From: Sipunculus nudus
Lineage: Eukaryota > Annelida > Sipuncula > Golfingiida > Sipunculidae
DNA: 64,000 bases
Direction: 5' to 3'
Assembly: GCA_026874595.1 (NCBI GenBank)
Contig: CM049318.1
Coordinates: forward strand, 2,789,741 to 2,853,740
Within the stretch, counting starts at the first letter, position 1, and the number at the start of each line of letters is the position of its first letter. Position numbers and translations under genes: made by a program. A model generated the notes under the pieces. That model was given only the letters and a program-made list of their open reading frames with translations, was not told where the DNA came from and ran no database searches. Of the stretch, positions 47,691 to 59,618 are shown in pieces.

Positions 47691-48283
47691 AATGGTGGCA
47701 CCACCTGCAGCCATTTTTGCACAGCGTCCATCTGTTTGTCTGCCTTGGGTTAAAATCACTCATATCTCTGCAGTGAATTGACCAAATTACCCGTAATTCG
47801 GGATGCGTATACATCCTGGATAGCTTTCTTGATTTTATGACAGGTGGCACCAGCTTCATTCATGTGTAGGCTCCAGACATTAATGCTTATATCTCCGGAC
47901 TCTTTGACCAATCAAGAAAAAAATGTTATACAAATGTAGCCCTTGGATAGCTTAATAACATACACAAAAATGGTGGTGCCACCTGCAGCCATTTATGCAC
48001 AGCATCCATCAGTTTTTGTGCTGTGGGATAAAATCACTCATATCTCTGCAGTGGTTTGACTTTTCCACCTGAAATTTTGCATGTGTATACATCTTGGATA
48101 GTTTCTCCTTCAAGTAACAGGTGGCGCCACCTACAATCATGTTTACATGGCAGACATCCATTCTAATATGTAACACATGTAACTCTATTTCCCCCTGCCA
48201 CTCAATCCATGCCTCACTTCACCCGTCCTACTCTGATTTTGGCGGATACACGAGGTCGCTTGTCGACTACCTATATTCTAGTT
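47691..48283 (-). mobile_element. Family C element, 5' part on the minus strand
   Basis: The 5' end is the complement of CTAGTT (48278-48283), a hairpin region with arms near 48,252-48,270, and the complement of GGCGGATAC (48241-48249). Palindromes occur at about 47,695, 47,846, 47,975 and 48,121. It lacks the 3' hairpin and faces the plus-strand copy at 44,869. Confidence 0.75.
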
Positions 48284-48311
48284 TAACAAATTGGAGGTGG
48301 CTGGGAAAATA

Positions 48312-48452
48312 AGAATTCTGGTTTTTCCCAGGAATAATGGGAATTCTCATTCTTCCCGGGGAAAATGAGAATCATATTATAGAATAAAATGATTCTCATT
48401 TTTCCCGGGAAGAATGGGAATTCCCACTATTCCCAGGAAAAATCAGAATTCT
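48312..48452. repeat. Foldback repeat with 64-bp arms
   Basis: The arms 48,312-48,375 and 48,389-48,452 are inverse with about seven mismatches and no gaps, around a 13-bp AT spacer. They are built from 'gaattctcatt' and 'ttcccggg' phrases. Related halves flank the D element at 35.8 and 38.0 kb. Confidence 0.85.
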
Positions 48453-48465
48453 CATTGTATATACA

Positions 48466-48698
48466 GTAAAACCTTAGGAAATATACTGCCTCCCCCCCCC
48501 CCCAACACATGTATATACAGTAAAACCTAAGGAGAACAGAAATACTGGCTCTATCTAGTCTAAACACATGTATATACAGTAAAACCTAAGGAGAACAGAA
48601 ATACTGGCTCCATCTAGTCTAAACACATGTATATACAGTAAAACCTAAGGAGAACAGAAATACTGCCTTCATCTAGTCTAAACACATGTATAAAAACC
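48466..48698. repeat. 59-bp satellite, about four units (variant)
   Basis: Units read 'tatatacagtaaaacctaag', 'gagaacagaaatactggct', 'ctatctagtctaaacacatg', differing consistently from the 43.8-kb array (cctaag for ccacag, taaac for tgaac). A poly-C run interrupts the first unit. Confidence 0.85.
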
Positions 48699-48954
48699 TC
48701 AATGTTTCAAGGCTGAAAAGAACCACAGAAAGCTTCAACAGTTTTAGGTTTCAAAGCAAACAGGTTTATTCTGTAATATTTGATCAAGAGTCAGTTGGAA
48801 TATAGAGTTTTGATTTTGGCATGCATGCACTCTAGAGAGTTTATCATATCAGGATTTTACAGTTTATTAAAAAAAAGAAATTATGAAAAACACTCTAAAA
48901 AGTCAAAACATCCAGGTCCTTATAATATACCTAAACACTGAAGGACCCCCTGTT

Positions 48955-49022
48955 TTTCAGAGGGATTCAAACATGAGCAGTCATTTTAATGGGTGACCTC
49001 ACAGCCCACTAAACCAAAAAGT
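48955..49022 (-). mobile_element. tRNA-derived SINE head
   Basis: Minus-strand order: A-box-like 'tggtttagtgggctgtgagg' (49,015 downward), an arm-like middle and B-box 'tgtttgaatccc' (about 48,962-48,973). It is spaced like a tRNA but diverged. Confidence 0.45.
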
Positions 49023-50090
49023 TCACTCAAGAATTAATGCAGCCAGTCAACAACGAGTGTTTCACCATTTCACCTCCAGTGACCAAAAAACATTGACTGG
49101 TCTTGGCCCCCTGGTGGTGAAATGTTGCATTTTTTAGATTCAAAAGCCCAGTAACAGATATTACATTATTGAGATGACTTTATCTAAAGGACTTTGTTTT
49201 CTTTGCAGCAGTTGAATATATATGTAAAATGTATAAAACATGTAGCTCAAAAATAGGTTTTCTTTATTAAATAACACATGTTGATAATGTTAATAATACA
49301 GGGACTTTAATAATGGTATCTGATAATAAAGATTTAGTAAACAGAATAACAGCAGCTGTGGCATATCCAGAACATTTTTGTCAGTGGTTTAGGACAGTAG
49401 ACTGAATGCCTGACATACAAATGGAGGTTCTTCTGGCACAAGCTTCCCTTAGGATCTCTTAAACCTATGCTATTACACACAGTGAAGGATTTATGAAGAA
49501 TTCAGTTCGGTGCCATCCAAGTTGGGAGGTAAATACTGATTAAGTGGTTAGAAATGGCAGGCAAAGAGTTGAATTCCACCTTATCAGTTATTGATTTCCA
49601 GTAAAACAATTGGCCCGGGTGCACAGTAACATCTATATTTAGACTCTCTTGGTCCCTGAGGAGAATATTGTGGTGGGTTTCATATAGCAAGTGAAGTTTT
49701 CGCCATTTTCACTGTGTCCATGTGCCGTGACAGTTTCAATTCCCTGATTTCAGGATACAGTTACCCACATAGTATATATTCATAACTGCATATAATTATC
49801 TGACAAAATCTTAGGAAGCATCTAATGAGTGGGAATTCCTTCATTAATTGGTAGATAATATATTTGAATCTGTGGTTATTATTTAAAGTATCAGTCATTG
49901 ACCGGCAATGCTGTAAGAAGGGACAACTTTACATAAGATGTCAGTTGGTCAGGCTGTATAATATGAATGTTCCCCTGTACAGCTTGGAAGACTTATTCAC
50001 AAAGGTTTTATTTTTGCATTTCTTTCCCTTTCATGAGTATCTCAAATTTGAAATCTTTCCACACAAAAAGTTAACAAAAGCAGGGGCAGA
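49023..50090. other. Mostly single-copy stretch, nothing firm
   Basis: AT-rich, without supported exons or element ends. It has a short similarity to 39.6 kb near 49,450. Confidence 0.4.
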
Positions 50091-50287
50091 TCCAGGTTTA
50101 AGAAAGGGAGGGATCCAACCAAGGAGGACTAAAATCAAAACAAAATAAAAGGTCCCAAGGTCAGGAAAAGAGGGGGGTCTAGGCTGCAAAAATTGGTCAG
50201 AAATCCATTAAAAAAGTCACAAAGGCTGAAAAAAAAGGGGGAAGGGGGTCCCGGACCTCCTGTACCCTCCCCATAGATCCGCTTCTG
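50091..50287. mobile_element. MITE with CAGGGGCAGATCCAG terminus
   Basis: CAGGGGCAGATCCAGG at 50091-50106 pairs with GATCCGCTTCTG at 50276-50287 as imperfect TIRs of a 197-bp element whose interior is purine-rich with 'ggtcccaagg' and 'gggggtcccggacc'. The terminus style is common in hAT-like MITEs. No 8-bp target duplication is visible. Confidence 0.5.
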
Positions 50288-50739
50288 CACAGTATCTGAG
50301 TCCTGAATTTACTGGCATCATGAAGAGTGATATACTGGTTAACTTATTATTATGTAAGCCAATTCAGCAAAGTGACATTTTTAACGACTGAAAGCAACTT
50401 CCATTTAAATGAGAAAGAAGTCTGAGACCTTGGGATCAAAATCAAACTTTGGTTTGTGCAAGGCAGAGAAAAATAAGTGTCTGATTCACCAGCTCCACTA
50501 CTGCCTCACAGGTGAGTTCTGCTCACATGAACAAAGGCGGTCCAAAGGCAGACTCCTACAAAATATCATATATTGGTGACCCAGAATACCTTCCAAATTT
50601 AAGGTCTAATCATCGTCAAAAATCATGAAAATTACATTTTTCTGAAAATCATCTGGTTTTATAGATGTTTGTTATATCTATCTTTTCATAAAAACACGTT
50701 TCCTGGGGCTATATATTGTATCAATCAGAAAAATAAGTA

Positions 50740-51720
50740 TTTTAATTCAGATGTCAACCCCACGTGGGGTGCAAACAGGACCAACTGTCAGCTCGGCGAG
50801 AGTAAGCAGCGTGTAAGTTGCTTATTGGTTAACCATGCGCTCGTGGTATTAGGCAAATGGTTGATTGACAGGCGTGGGGAAGCCGCGGTCAGTCAGCCGG
50901 GAAAGAGCTTATCTTTATTACCAGCACTAACTAATTGGCACTAATTAATACAAACACGTCCCCCTATACGCCTAACCCAGAAGTAAACTGTACATCGTAC
51001 TCCTCGAGTTGCCGAATAATGTCTATGTCACTGCCCTAAAATATGTTAGTGTCACCCAATAATGGTCCTTGCACCAAGAATATACCCAGAAATATGAATT
51101 TACCGATTGTTATTTCTGTAATATTGACCCTGCTATACACTATAACATTTTCTCTCACGGTCCATCATTACATCGCCAAAACCATTACCGAATAAATCAT
51201 TCTTTCTTCTATAATATACACTTTCGTCAAACTGAACGTCATGGGTCGAAGAAAAAAAGAGTAGAATGAGCGAAGATAAAATTCGCTATTTGAACGAGAA
51301 ACAGTCACATATCCTGCTGATCACAAGGTTCCTGTGTCCATAACGAAACTACACAGAGATGACGATTCTGAGTCGTCAAGTGAGCGATCGTTAAAGCAAG
51401 AGCGGCCGCAGCATGATTTAGCGCGTATATGATTGGTGTAAATAAATCTAATGAGAGAGAGAGGGAGATATGTGTTGCTGCTAGCTATGTAGTGTCTCAT
51501 ATTTAATTGTGAGAGGGAGAGACAAGCTGTTAATTGGATTAGGGCATATGGTAGTCTGAATGAGAGGGCAGAGTAAACAGAGTGATCGTTCTTGTCAGTC
51601 ATTTCACACCTGACGCGTGCCCCGGCGCGGTAGCCCATGACCTGATTACCGATGACCGACCCCTCGGACCAGTAAGCTCCGCCTACTTTAGTTTGACACT
51701 TCTCCAGTTGTCATGATGCC
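50740..51720. promoter_or_regulatory. CpG-rich single-copy block with regulatory motif cluster
   Basis: This is the second CpG-retaining island of the window, including GCGGCCGC (51402-51409), CGATCG and CCCCGGCGCGG. At 50,758-50,769 lies the palindrome CCCCACGTGGGG. TGATTGACAG (50862-50871) is an exact PBX-MEIS/PREP composite site. CTTATCT (50908), TAATTG (50932) and TAATTA (50942) are GATA- and homeodomain-like, and a CCAAT box is at 50,824. A minus-strand open frame of 105 codons (51,321-51,638) has no recognised domain. The block could be a promoter or a distal enhancer. Confidence 0.35.
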
Positions 51721-52232
51721 TAATAAAATCCTTTTTTTATCATTGATAAACCATTAAATTTTATAATTTATATATTGAAACCGATTCTCATATGAACATT
51801 TAGTGAAAAAATACATATGTCACTTGCGCTTATATTCCTGTTTCCCACTCAAAACGAACTTTCTCTTCCCAAACAGTTTTTGGCCGTTTTCTCAAAACAG
51901 TATTTCAGGAGACTGTACTGTCTTCAGAGCAATATTTCTCAAAAAACCATCGAATATAGAGTCTTCAAATTTTGCATATAGGTAAATCAACAAGTATTCT
52001 AAAATGCATATTTTTCTTTTTCCTATATCGTTTTAAGTGTAGTAGAAATACGTTATTTAAACGAAATAAGTATTGTTAACATCACACATTTTTTTTAAAT
52101 TTAAAATTCATTATGAAAAAAAGACTATAAATATATAACCAAAAAACGCCTGAAGATATTTGTATGTAGTTTCAAATGATACTATTTCCACACACATACC
52201 CTATGCAAATTTTGAGATATATCCAATTAAAA
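51721..52232. other. AT-rich stretch, nothing recognised
   Basis: No element end or exon supported between the CpG-rich block and the next B elements. Confidence 0.4.
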
Positions 52233-52514
52233 AACAAGGGACCTATGGGTCACGACGCTCAGCTGTTATATATGATAAAAAAATATTATTTAGAAATGAG
52301 GCACATGCTGGTTTTGTGTGGTAATAAATATAAGCTGTATTATGAGTTGTTGTTGTTTAGCTTATATATGATTTTGATAGTTCCTTTGGAGACAGGGAAG
52401 AGGATTGATTTCATTTATTTTATTAACAAATGGAGTACTATTGTCACACAGATTTTGACTTGGCCATATAACTTATAAGCAGAACATATAAAATGAGTTT
52501 AACTATTTATTAAA
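52233..52514 (+). mobile_element. Family B 5' fragment cut by another B
   Basis: It starts with AACAAGGGACCTATGGGTC and matches the first 280 bp of the 23.74-kb copy. It stops exactly where the AACAAG of the next B element begins at 52,515, so one B inserted into another or replaced its remainder. Confidence 0.8.
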
Positions 52515-55509
52515 AACAAGGGACCCATGGGTCACGGCGCTCAGCTGATCATGATTGGACTATCAATGTTTCTCCACTGTGATACTATATCGAGTCGATA
52601 AAGCTTATGAATATCATGTACATGTTGAGCTATTATAAAGGAATGTAATGTAATATGTGAATAAATGATAAATGAAATTACCTGACTGATGGATTAATAG
52701 AGTCAAATAAAGTGGTTTATTTTTTATTTATTTAGGAGGGGTTGAAAATTGTGATATATTTGAGCAAATATGAATGCAATGACAGCAGTAATAAGCAGTA
52801 GTAGAATGATGATAAGGCTATTTGTTGAAGGATCTAAAGTGTATGGTAGTCTGCAAGCGTTCAATTTGACAGATATGATGTTATGATTAACTATGCTGAT
52901 GAAGTGATTTATGAATATGTGACTGTATGACACAATATCTCTTTAGTCTTGACAAGGTACATTATTGTGATGCCCACTATGTCTACATATTACACAATAT
53001 TGACATAATTTCTGGCATGTACATAGGTACCTATGGACGAATAGTTATACAAAATATTAAAGTATGAATATATCTGATTCGTCTTGTTCTTGCTTACTGA
53101 GGCTGACTTTGGGATGGGGTTCGGAGAAGGGAAAAGTGAGGGCAGCACGAAGGTGGATGTAGAAATATTCTATTGTAATGTTTTTCATTTATATAAGAAT
53201 ATGAAAAGCTAAGAGGAAAGGGGCCCTCCTACTTGGTTATAGTAAAGTTCTAAATATATGATTGCAAACTAATACTCTGACAAGACTGTCATGAAGAAAA
53301 ACAGTAAAAGTTTTGAGATACTGTGTTGCATATGAAAATTTGCAGATGGATAGGCAAGTGGACAGAATGGACTAATACCTTTATTTCGATTTCAAGAGAA
53401 TAATGCATTTAAGTTTATATAAAATCCTATTTTTTTAAGCAGATCCACTTTTTCCATTAAGAAGTTTTTATCTGAATCATTTTTTTATTTACAGGTTTAT
53501 AAATTTTTAATTAAAAAACCTGAAAATATAAGTTAAAATATTAGAATTGTTGCAAAAGTTGCAATCATTATATATATAGAGTAGAAAACATTGGGTCATA
53601 TTATGCATACACATATATTTTATTATTTTTAAATCATAAATGTTTAAACTGATTTTAAAAGAAAATAATGCCACAACATGGCATCTACAAGAATATTCCT
53701 TGAATCACTATTAAAAGTTTTGCACATTGGAGTTTTCAGGACATGCTTAATTTTATTCACCAAAATAAAATAAGAGTAAATTTTATAAAATAAAACATCT
53801 TCTAAAGTATACACACTGTTGGTTGAATGAGGGACAAACAATGAACATCCACACTTTCACAGCAATACACAACTTTGTGGACACAATTAAATGTACACTT
53901 TAATCATTGTAACCCTGGTGGTTCAATACAAAATCTAAAATGTAGCATGTCCAAGAATAATATAAAATACAGAAAAATTATAACATTCATCTAGTTTATG
54001 CACCAGCTGGAGGGGGGATGAGTGCAGGGCAGAGGGGCAGCCTGCTAGAAGTGGCCAAGCTGGGCCAAGGTAAGCTGCCTGGGGTGGGTTACATAATGCA
54101 AGTGAAGGTTGTACTACTAGGTGGGCTAGATGTAAACAACACTTGACATGGTGTATGAAAACATGAATAAAAGCTATTCAATCCTATCAATTTCTTTTGA
54201 AAGTTCAGATTTTAAAAGATTAAATCCTTATGCATATATGCTGGGAAAATTAAATCAACAGTGCCAAAGTTGGAAAAAACTTAAGGTATTGACTTTTTAT
54301 TTATGCTAATAACTTGAAAAATTTGCAAAATTCAGATCTAATTTTGGGTAAACAATTGAATCTTGATTAAATAAAGTTATATTCCTGAAAAAAAGTCTCT
54401 AGGTTCAGCAATTCTCATGTTAGGTGAGTAAATATATTTTCTGATTTTAAAAAAAATTGCATTATGTTTTGGCCCATAACTTCAAAATAATACCCAATAC
54501 TGACCTAATTTTTGGTATGTTCATAGAAAATGTATAAAAGAATGTGAATACTAAATACGATCAAAAACAGATCAGTGGTTTTGATATTAGGCAGCCTTGA
54601 AGTGCTTTTTTTATGGAAAACGGAGTTTTTTTTCCTTAATATCTCGAAGGAACAAAGTCCTAATGACCCAATTTTCGGTAGGAGAATTTGGGGACATCTA
54701 AAATTATGTCAACAGCCTGGGGAGCATAGAGATGTGCACTGAATGACCTACAGTCATCAAAGTGGACTGCTTGACAATGTAAGGGAATACAACAAGACCC
54801 TCCAAAAAAATTCAATAACTAGCCTAATTTTGCAGCTTTTATTTTCAAATTTCAGATTTTAACAGATTAAATCCTTATGTATACATGGCGTAAAAATTAA
54901 ATCCACAGTACTTACAGGAAAAAAACGTGCCATGGCCAAAGTTGGGCAAAATTTAAGGTACCAATTTTTTATTTTTATTAATTTTTTAAAAAATTTAAAA
55001 GATTTTCATCTAATTTTGGGTATACAATTTATTTTGATTAATTAAAGTTATATTACTGGAAAAAAGGTCCATAGCTTTAACATTTTTTGTGTTAAGTGAT
55101 CAAATATCTTTCCTGAATTTTTACAAAATGCATTATGTTTGGGCCAATAACTTTTTTAAATTAAATAATACAGACATACTTTCTGGCATGTACATAGGAA
55201 CTATATAGAGGAATATTTATGGTAAATATGAGGAAAAACAGATGAGTGGTTTTGATATTAGGCAGTCCTGAAGTGTGAAAATAGGTTTTTAATAAAAAAT
55301 TGAGGTTTTTCCTTAATTTCTCAAAGGAACGAAGTTGCAAAGACCCAGTTTTCGGCTTGGTAGGAGATCTTGGGGACATCAAACACTATGCAGAATTTTG
55401 GATTCCTAGGTCTTACGGTTTCAAAACGTGCCACATCTACGGACGGACGGACGACGGACAATGGACCACGACTATAGCTCAGATGACTTATAGTCAGCTG
55501 AGCTAAAAA
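52515..55509 (+). mobile_element. Family B element, full length
   Basis: The 5' end is AACAAG, the 12-bp palindrome GACCCATGGGTC and GCGCTCAGCTGA. The 3' end is the standard hairpin, AGTCAGCTGAGCT at 55,492-55,504, then AAAAA. Two diverged internal modules (54.15-54.70 and 54.78-55.43 kb) precede a GGAC repeat. The first half (52.55-54.0 kb) is AT-rich and differs from the 23.74-kb copy, so the two share ends and modules but not the whole body. Confidence 0.75.
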
Positions 55510-56243
55510 TTATTTTAAATCATTTCAAGTTTTAAATTTTCCAAGTCGACACTGTTACACTCTTTAAATATATCTCATCTGATAGAGAATATTCTAAGGA
55601 TTCTAAATATATATACATCACTGTGTCTAAAATTATTATTAATATGAATTCTAAAGCTAAATTAAACCAAGGTTGTTTGACGATGATTAGACCTTAAAGG
55701 GGCCATTATATACTAAAGGTAATCCCTTGCAGCTTTTATAAAAATAGGGCAGAGAAAACGTGGATATCACTACACAGGCTGCTTGTAATGTTTATACCAA
55801 CATTAATATAATATGGTGGGGCCCGCCAAAATAATCAAAACAAATTCAACAAGGGCATCTGACAGCAAATCAGATAAGTCAGAGCTTTGCAAATGACATT
55901 TTGTAACTAGTGACCTTTCTACCTCTGCATATATGCAACCTAACACCTTGGGTAACTTTTTTGTTTGTTTGTTTGTCAACACTGCAGTGTTTACAAACAT
56001 GTTGTAGATAAACAATTTTTTACATCCTTCATGAAGGCATTATAAGAACTTTTTCAGAACCAAAATTACCCTTAGATCATTAAATATATATACCCAGAAG
56101 CAGCCAAAATTCACAATATCTTTTCAAAAGTTAGGTGAATGGGTAGCTTTAATGGATTGTTCCTGGGGTGCTACAAGAACCATCTAACCAATTTCATCAA
56201 GTTTTGGAGTAAAGTTGCTAGACCAAACAAACTAATAGTCTAG

Positions 56244-56456
56244 TTACCACTGACAACCAAGAAATACCTGCTTGTGACTTTAAATAATGCAAGTGGCAGC
56301 AATTTTATCCTCAAGTGAAAGACATTCTCAAATGACATGGATAAGAGTGCGATTGAAGTTGTTTCAAGAACTGCAGTAAAGATATCAAAATCATTGAAAC
56401 TCAGTTTCTCAGTCCAAGGCTCCAACAAGGATACTAAAGGAAAACAGGAATTTTAA
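56244..56456 (+). pseudogene. Open stretch with one internal stop, possible decayed exon
   Basis: Plus-strand codons from 56,244 to TAA at 56,454 give protein-like phrases TTKKYLLVTLNNASGSNFIL and KTFSNDMDKSAIEVVSRTAV, interrupted only by TGA at 56,316-56,318. The complementary strand is also open for 62 codons (56,240-56,428) behind a good acceptor-like 'ttcctgttttcctttag', so the true coding strand, if any, is unresolved. No family is recognised. Confidence 0.2.
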
Positions 56457-56779
56457 AGGAGCACTTGAGGACTACTAGTAAAAAATAGGTTTCTAGGAAT
56501 TTTAAGCCAAAATCATTAAACTGCACAATCGTGTATTATTTATTTATTTACCAGGACTATCAGTTCTCTAGGCAGCATCTTAAAGTCTATTTAACTTGAA
56601 GAAGATAAATCTAGTTGGGTAAAGATTTACTAACTCTCAGAGCTGTCACAAAATGCTTGATATCTAAGAAATAATCACTTTGCCAAACCTTTTTGGCCCC
56701 GGGTGCTTAACTGGCCAAATAATGCATGGGTGTGGTATGTCTGTGTAACAGACACATGTAATCTGTTGTTTACACACAG

Positions 56780-56920
56780 AAACACCTTTGGATCAGCTAC
56801 GTCATGGCTGAAACAAATGCACTTGAAAATGATGAAATGGCCATTGAAAATGAAGACATATTATACCAAAGCCACCTATCCTGTTGCCACAACAGGTTAC
56901 GAAAAAAGTGTTCAGGATGA
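56780..56920 (+). CDS. Possible short exon with start codon
   Basis: An acceptor-like 'ctgttgtttacacacag' (AG at 56,778-56,779) precedes an ATG at 56,804 in a favourable context (GTCATGG). It is followed by 38 codons with the acidic phrase AETNALENDEMAIENEDILY. A CAG|GTTACG donor-like site falls at about 56,894. Length and signals are too weak for a firm call. Confidence 0.18.
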   Translation, partial: KHLWISYVMAETNALENDEMAIENEDILYQSHLSCCHNRLRKKCSG

Positions 56921-56982
56921 ACTGTCATGACTAATTATTCAGATACAAGGTTCAGTAGAAGATATGAACTACATGAGATAAA

Positions 56983-59618
56983 AAACAAGGGACCTATGGG
57001 TCACGACGCTCAGCTGTTATATATGATAAAAAATATTATTTAGAAATGAGGCACATGCTGGTTTTGTGTGGTAATAAATATAAGCTGTATTATGAGTTGT
57101 TGTTGTTTAGCTTATGTATGATTTTGATAGTACCTTTGGAGACAGGGAAGAGGATTGATTTCATTTATTTTATTAACAAACGGAGTACTACTGTCACACA
57201 GATTTTGACTTGGCCATATAACTTATAAGCAGAATATATAATATAAGGGTTTAACTATTAATTAAAAAAATTACAAATATTGTCCCAAATATAATTTTTA
57301 TTAAAAATAATAAAAGAATCATATGATTTTTTAAAATTAAATATAACTGAAATGATTATTAAAATAATATTAAAGAATATATTCATGAATGCATTCATGA
57401 ATACATTTTGAAAGTATTTGCACTGGTATTTATATACTTTCATTTTTACCTGAATTCCCATTCTTTATGCAAGAAATTTTATAATGGAGTACATAATCAT
57501 ATTCGTATTTAAATACAATTACAAAGTATTTGCACCATGTCTCGTATTTATTTAGTTTTCACCAAACAATGATGTTGAGAATCCAGAATATACAAAATTC
57601 ACACATTTAAATAATGATCATAAGTACCTGGTTTTATGGCTTTTATTTATATTAAAAAATAACTGTAATAAATTCATTTTGGACTAATTTCACATCAATG
57701 TACACACTAGACACAGTAGAAATCTAGATAAATATTATCAACTGCATCTTTGTCTATCATTAATTTCCATCATATGATCCCTAATGATTAGTAATGAATG
57801 ATATGATTTACTTCTTTATCATTAAAATTGAACTGAAAAATTCCATAGGTGACTGCATGGTGTTATTTGGAATACGTGACATTCTATCCATCGATACAAG
57901 ATTCTTATATCATCAGTAACTGCAAGTTAATTTCCTGTTATTATAAACTAACAAATTCCTTTTCTATTTTTCTTTAATTTTTTTTTTAAAAACCAATAAA
58001 AATTTATTAATTTATTGTTTATTGTTATGTAGTTGGTTAAAACTACTAGATGAGATCGGTTGGACACCTGGATCAACTGTGGCTGGCCATAAGCTACCTG
58101 GATTCCCCTGTATGCCTCGCCTCAAGCATGCATAATTTGCTGAAAGTTCAACAAGGTCAACATACAGGTGACTCAAGAGGGGCTGGAGAGAGCCAAAGTC
58201 TGACAGGGTCTCATAAAAACATTAATAAAAGCTACAATTTTTGGACAATTTCTTTCAGCTTTCTAAACTTAAAAGCTGAAATCCTTATGTGTGCATGATA
58301 TGAAAATTATATCAACAGTGCTCACAGGAAACAAACGTGCCATGGTCAAAGTTGGGCAAAATTTAAGTTACTAATTTTACATTTATACTAATAACTTATA
58401 AAATTTGAAAAATTCAGAAATAATTTTGGGTATTCAATTGAATCTTGATTAAATAATGTTACATCCCTGACAAAAAATCTCTAGCTTCAGCAATCCCCTT
58501 GTTAAGGGAATAAATATATTTCTTGATTTTTTACAAAGTGCATTATGTTTGGGCCCATAACGTAAAACAATTATGCAATACTGACATCATTCTGGCATGT
58601 GCATAGAGAATGAAAAATGTGTATATTATTTATGATTAAAGTCAGATCAGTGGTTTTGATATTAGGCAGTCTTGAAGTGTAACAATGGGTTTTTAATGGA
58701 AAAATGAAGTTTTTCATTAATATCTTGAAGGTATTAAGTCCTAGTGACCAAATTCTTGGCATGGTAGGGGATTTTAGAGACATCTAGCTGTATGCCGAAT
58801 TTAAGGAACTAAGAGCTGAAGCTGGGGAGCTGAGCTCTTGCAAACTGCATAACTCTAGCTTGATGTAAACAATATGTTACATGGTGCTTGAAAACTTGAA
58901 TAAAATCTACAGTTTTTGATCAACTGATTTCAAATTTTTGGTGTTAACAGTTGAAAAGGTAACAAAAACATGCTGTGAAAATTAAATCCACAGTACTTAC
59001 AGGAAAAAAACGTGCCATGGTCAAAGTTGGGCAAATTTAAGGTACCAATTTTTTATTTTTATTAATATTTTAAAAAATTTAAAAGATTTTCATCTAATTT
59101 TGGGTAAACAATTTAATTTTGATTAATTTAAGTTATATTACTGGAAAAAAGGTCCATAGCTTTAACATGTTTTGTGTTAAGTGATCAAATATCTTTCCTG
59201 ATTTTTTACAAAATGCATTATGTTTGGGTCCATAACTTTTTTAAATTATATAATACAGACATAATTTCTTGAATGTACATAGGAACTATATAGAGGAATA
59301 TTTATGGTAAATATGAGGAAAAACAGATGAGTGGTTTTGATATTAGGCAGTCCTGAAGTGTGAAAATAGGTTTTTAATAAAAAATTGAGGTTTTTCCTTA
59401 ATTTCTCAAAGGAACGAAGCCAAAAAGACCCAGTTTTCGACTTGGTAGGAGATCTTGGGGACATCTAACATTATGCTGAATTTTGGATTCCTAGGTCTTA
59501 CGATTTCAAAACGTGCCACATCTACAGACGGACGGATGGACGGACTGACAGACGGACGGACGACAGACAATGGACCACGACTATAGCTCAGATGACTTAT
59601 AGTCAGCTGAGCTAAAAA
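56983..59618 (+). mobile_element. Family B element, full length (copy 2 of near-identical pair)
   Basis: The 5' end is AACAAGGGACCTATGGGTC with GCTCAGCTG. The 3' hairpin ends at 59,613, followed by AAAAA. It matches 23,743-26,352 along its whole length with scattered differences, including small indels such as a TTG insertion near 57,100 and variation in the GACGGACGG run at 59,525-59,575. The flanks differ, which indicates separate insertions of one source element rather than a segmental duplication. Confidence 0.85.

Larger units (their letters stand above)
55510..56980. other. Single-copy stretch between B elements
   Basis: It is not similar to other parts of the window. It contains the two candidate coding remnants given separately. 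The rest has no supported feature. Confidence 0.4.

Noticed and set aside
51321-51638. 105-codon minus-strand open frame
   Set aside because: It lies in a CpG-rich block where stop codons are rarer, with no recognised domain and no splice context. Kept only as a note in the regulatory block.
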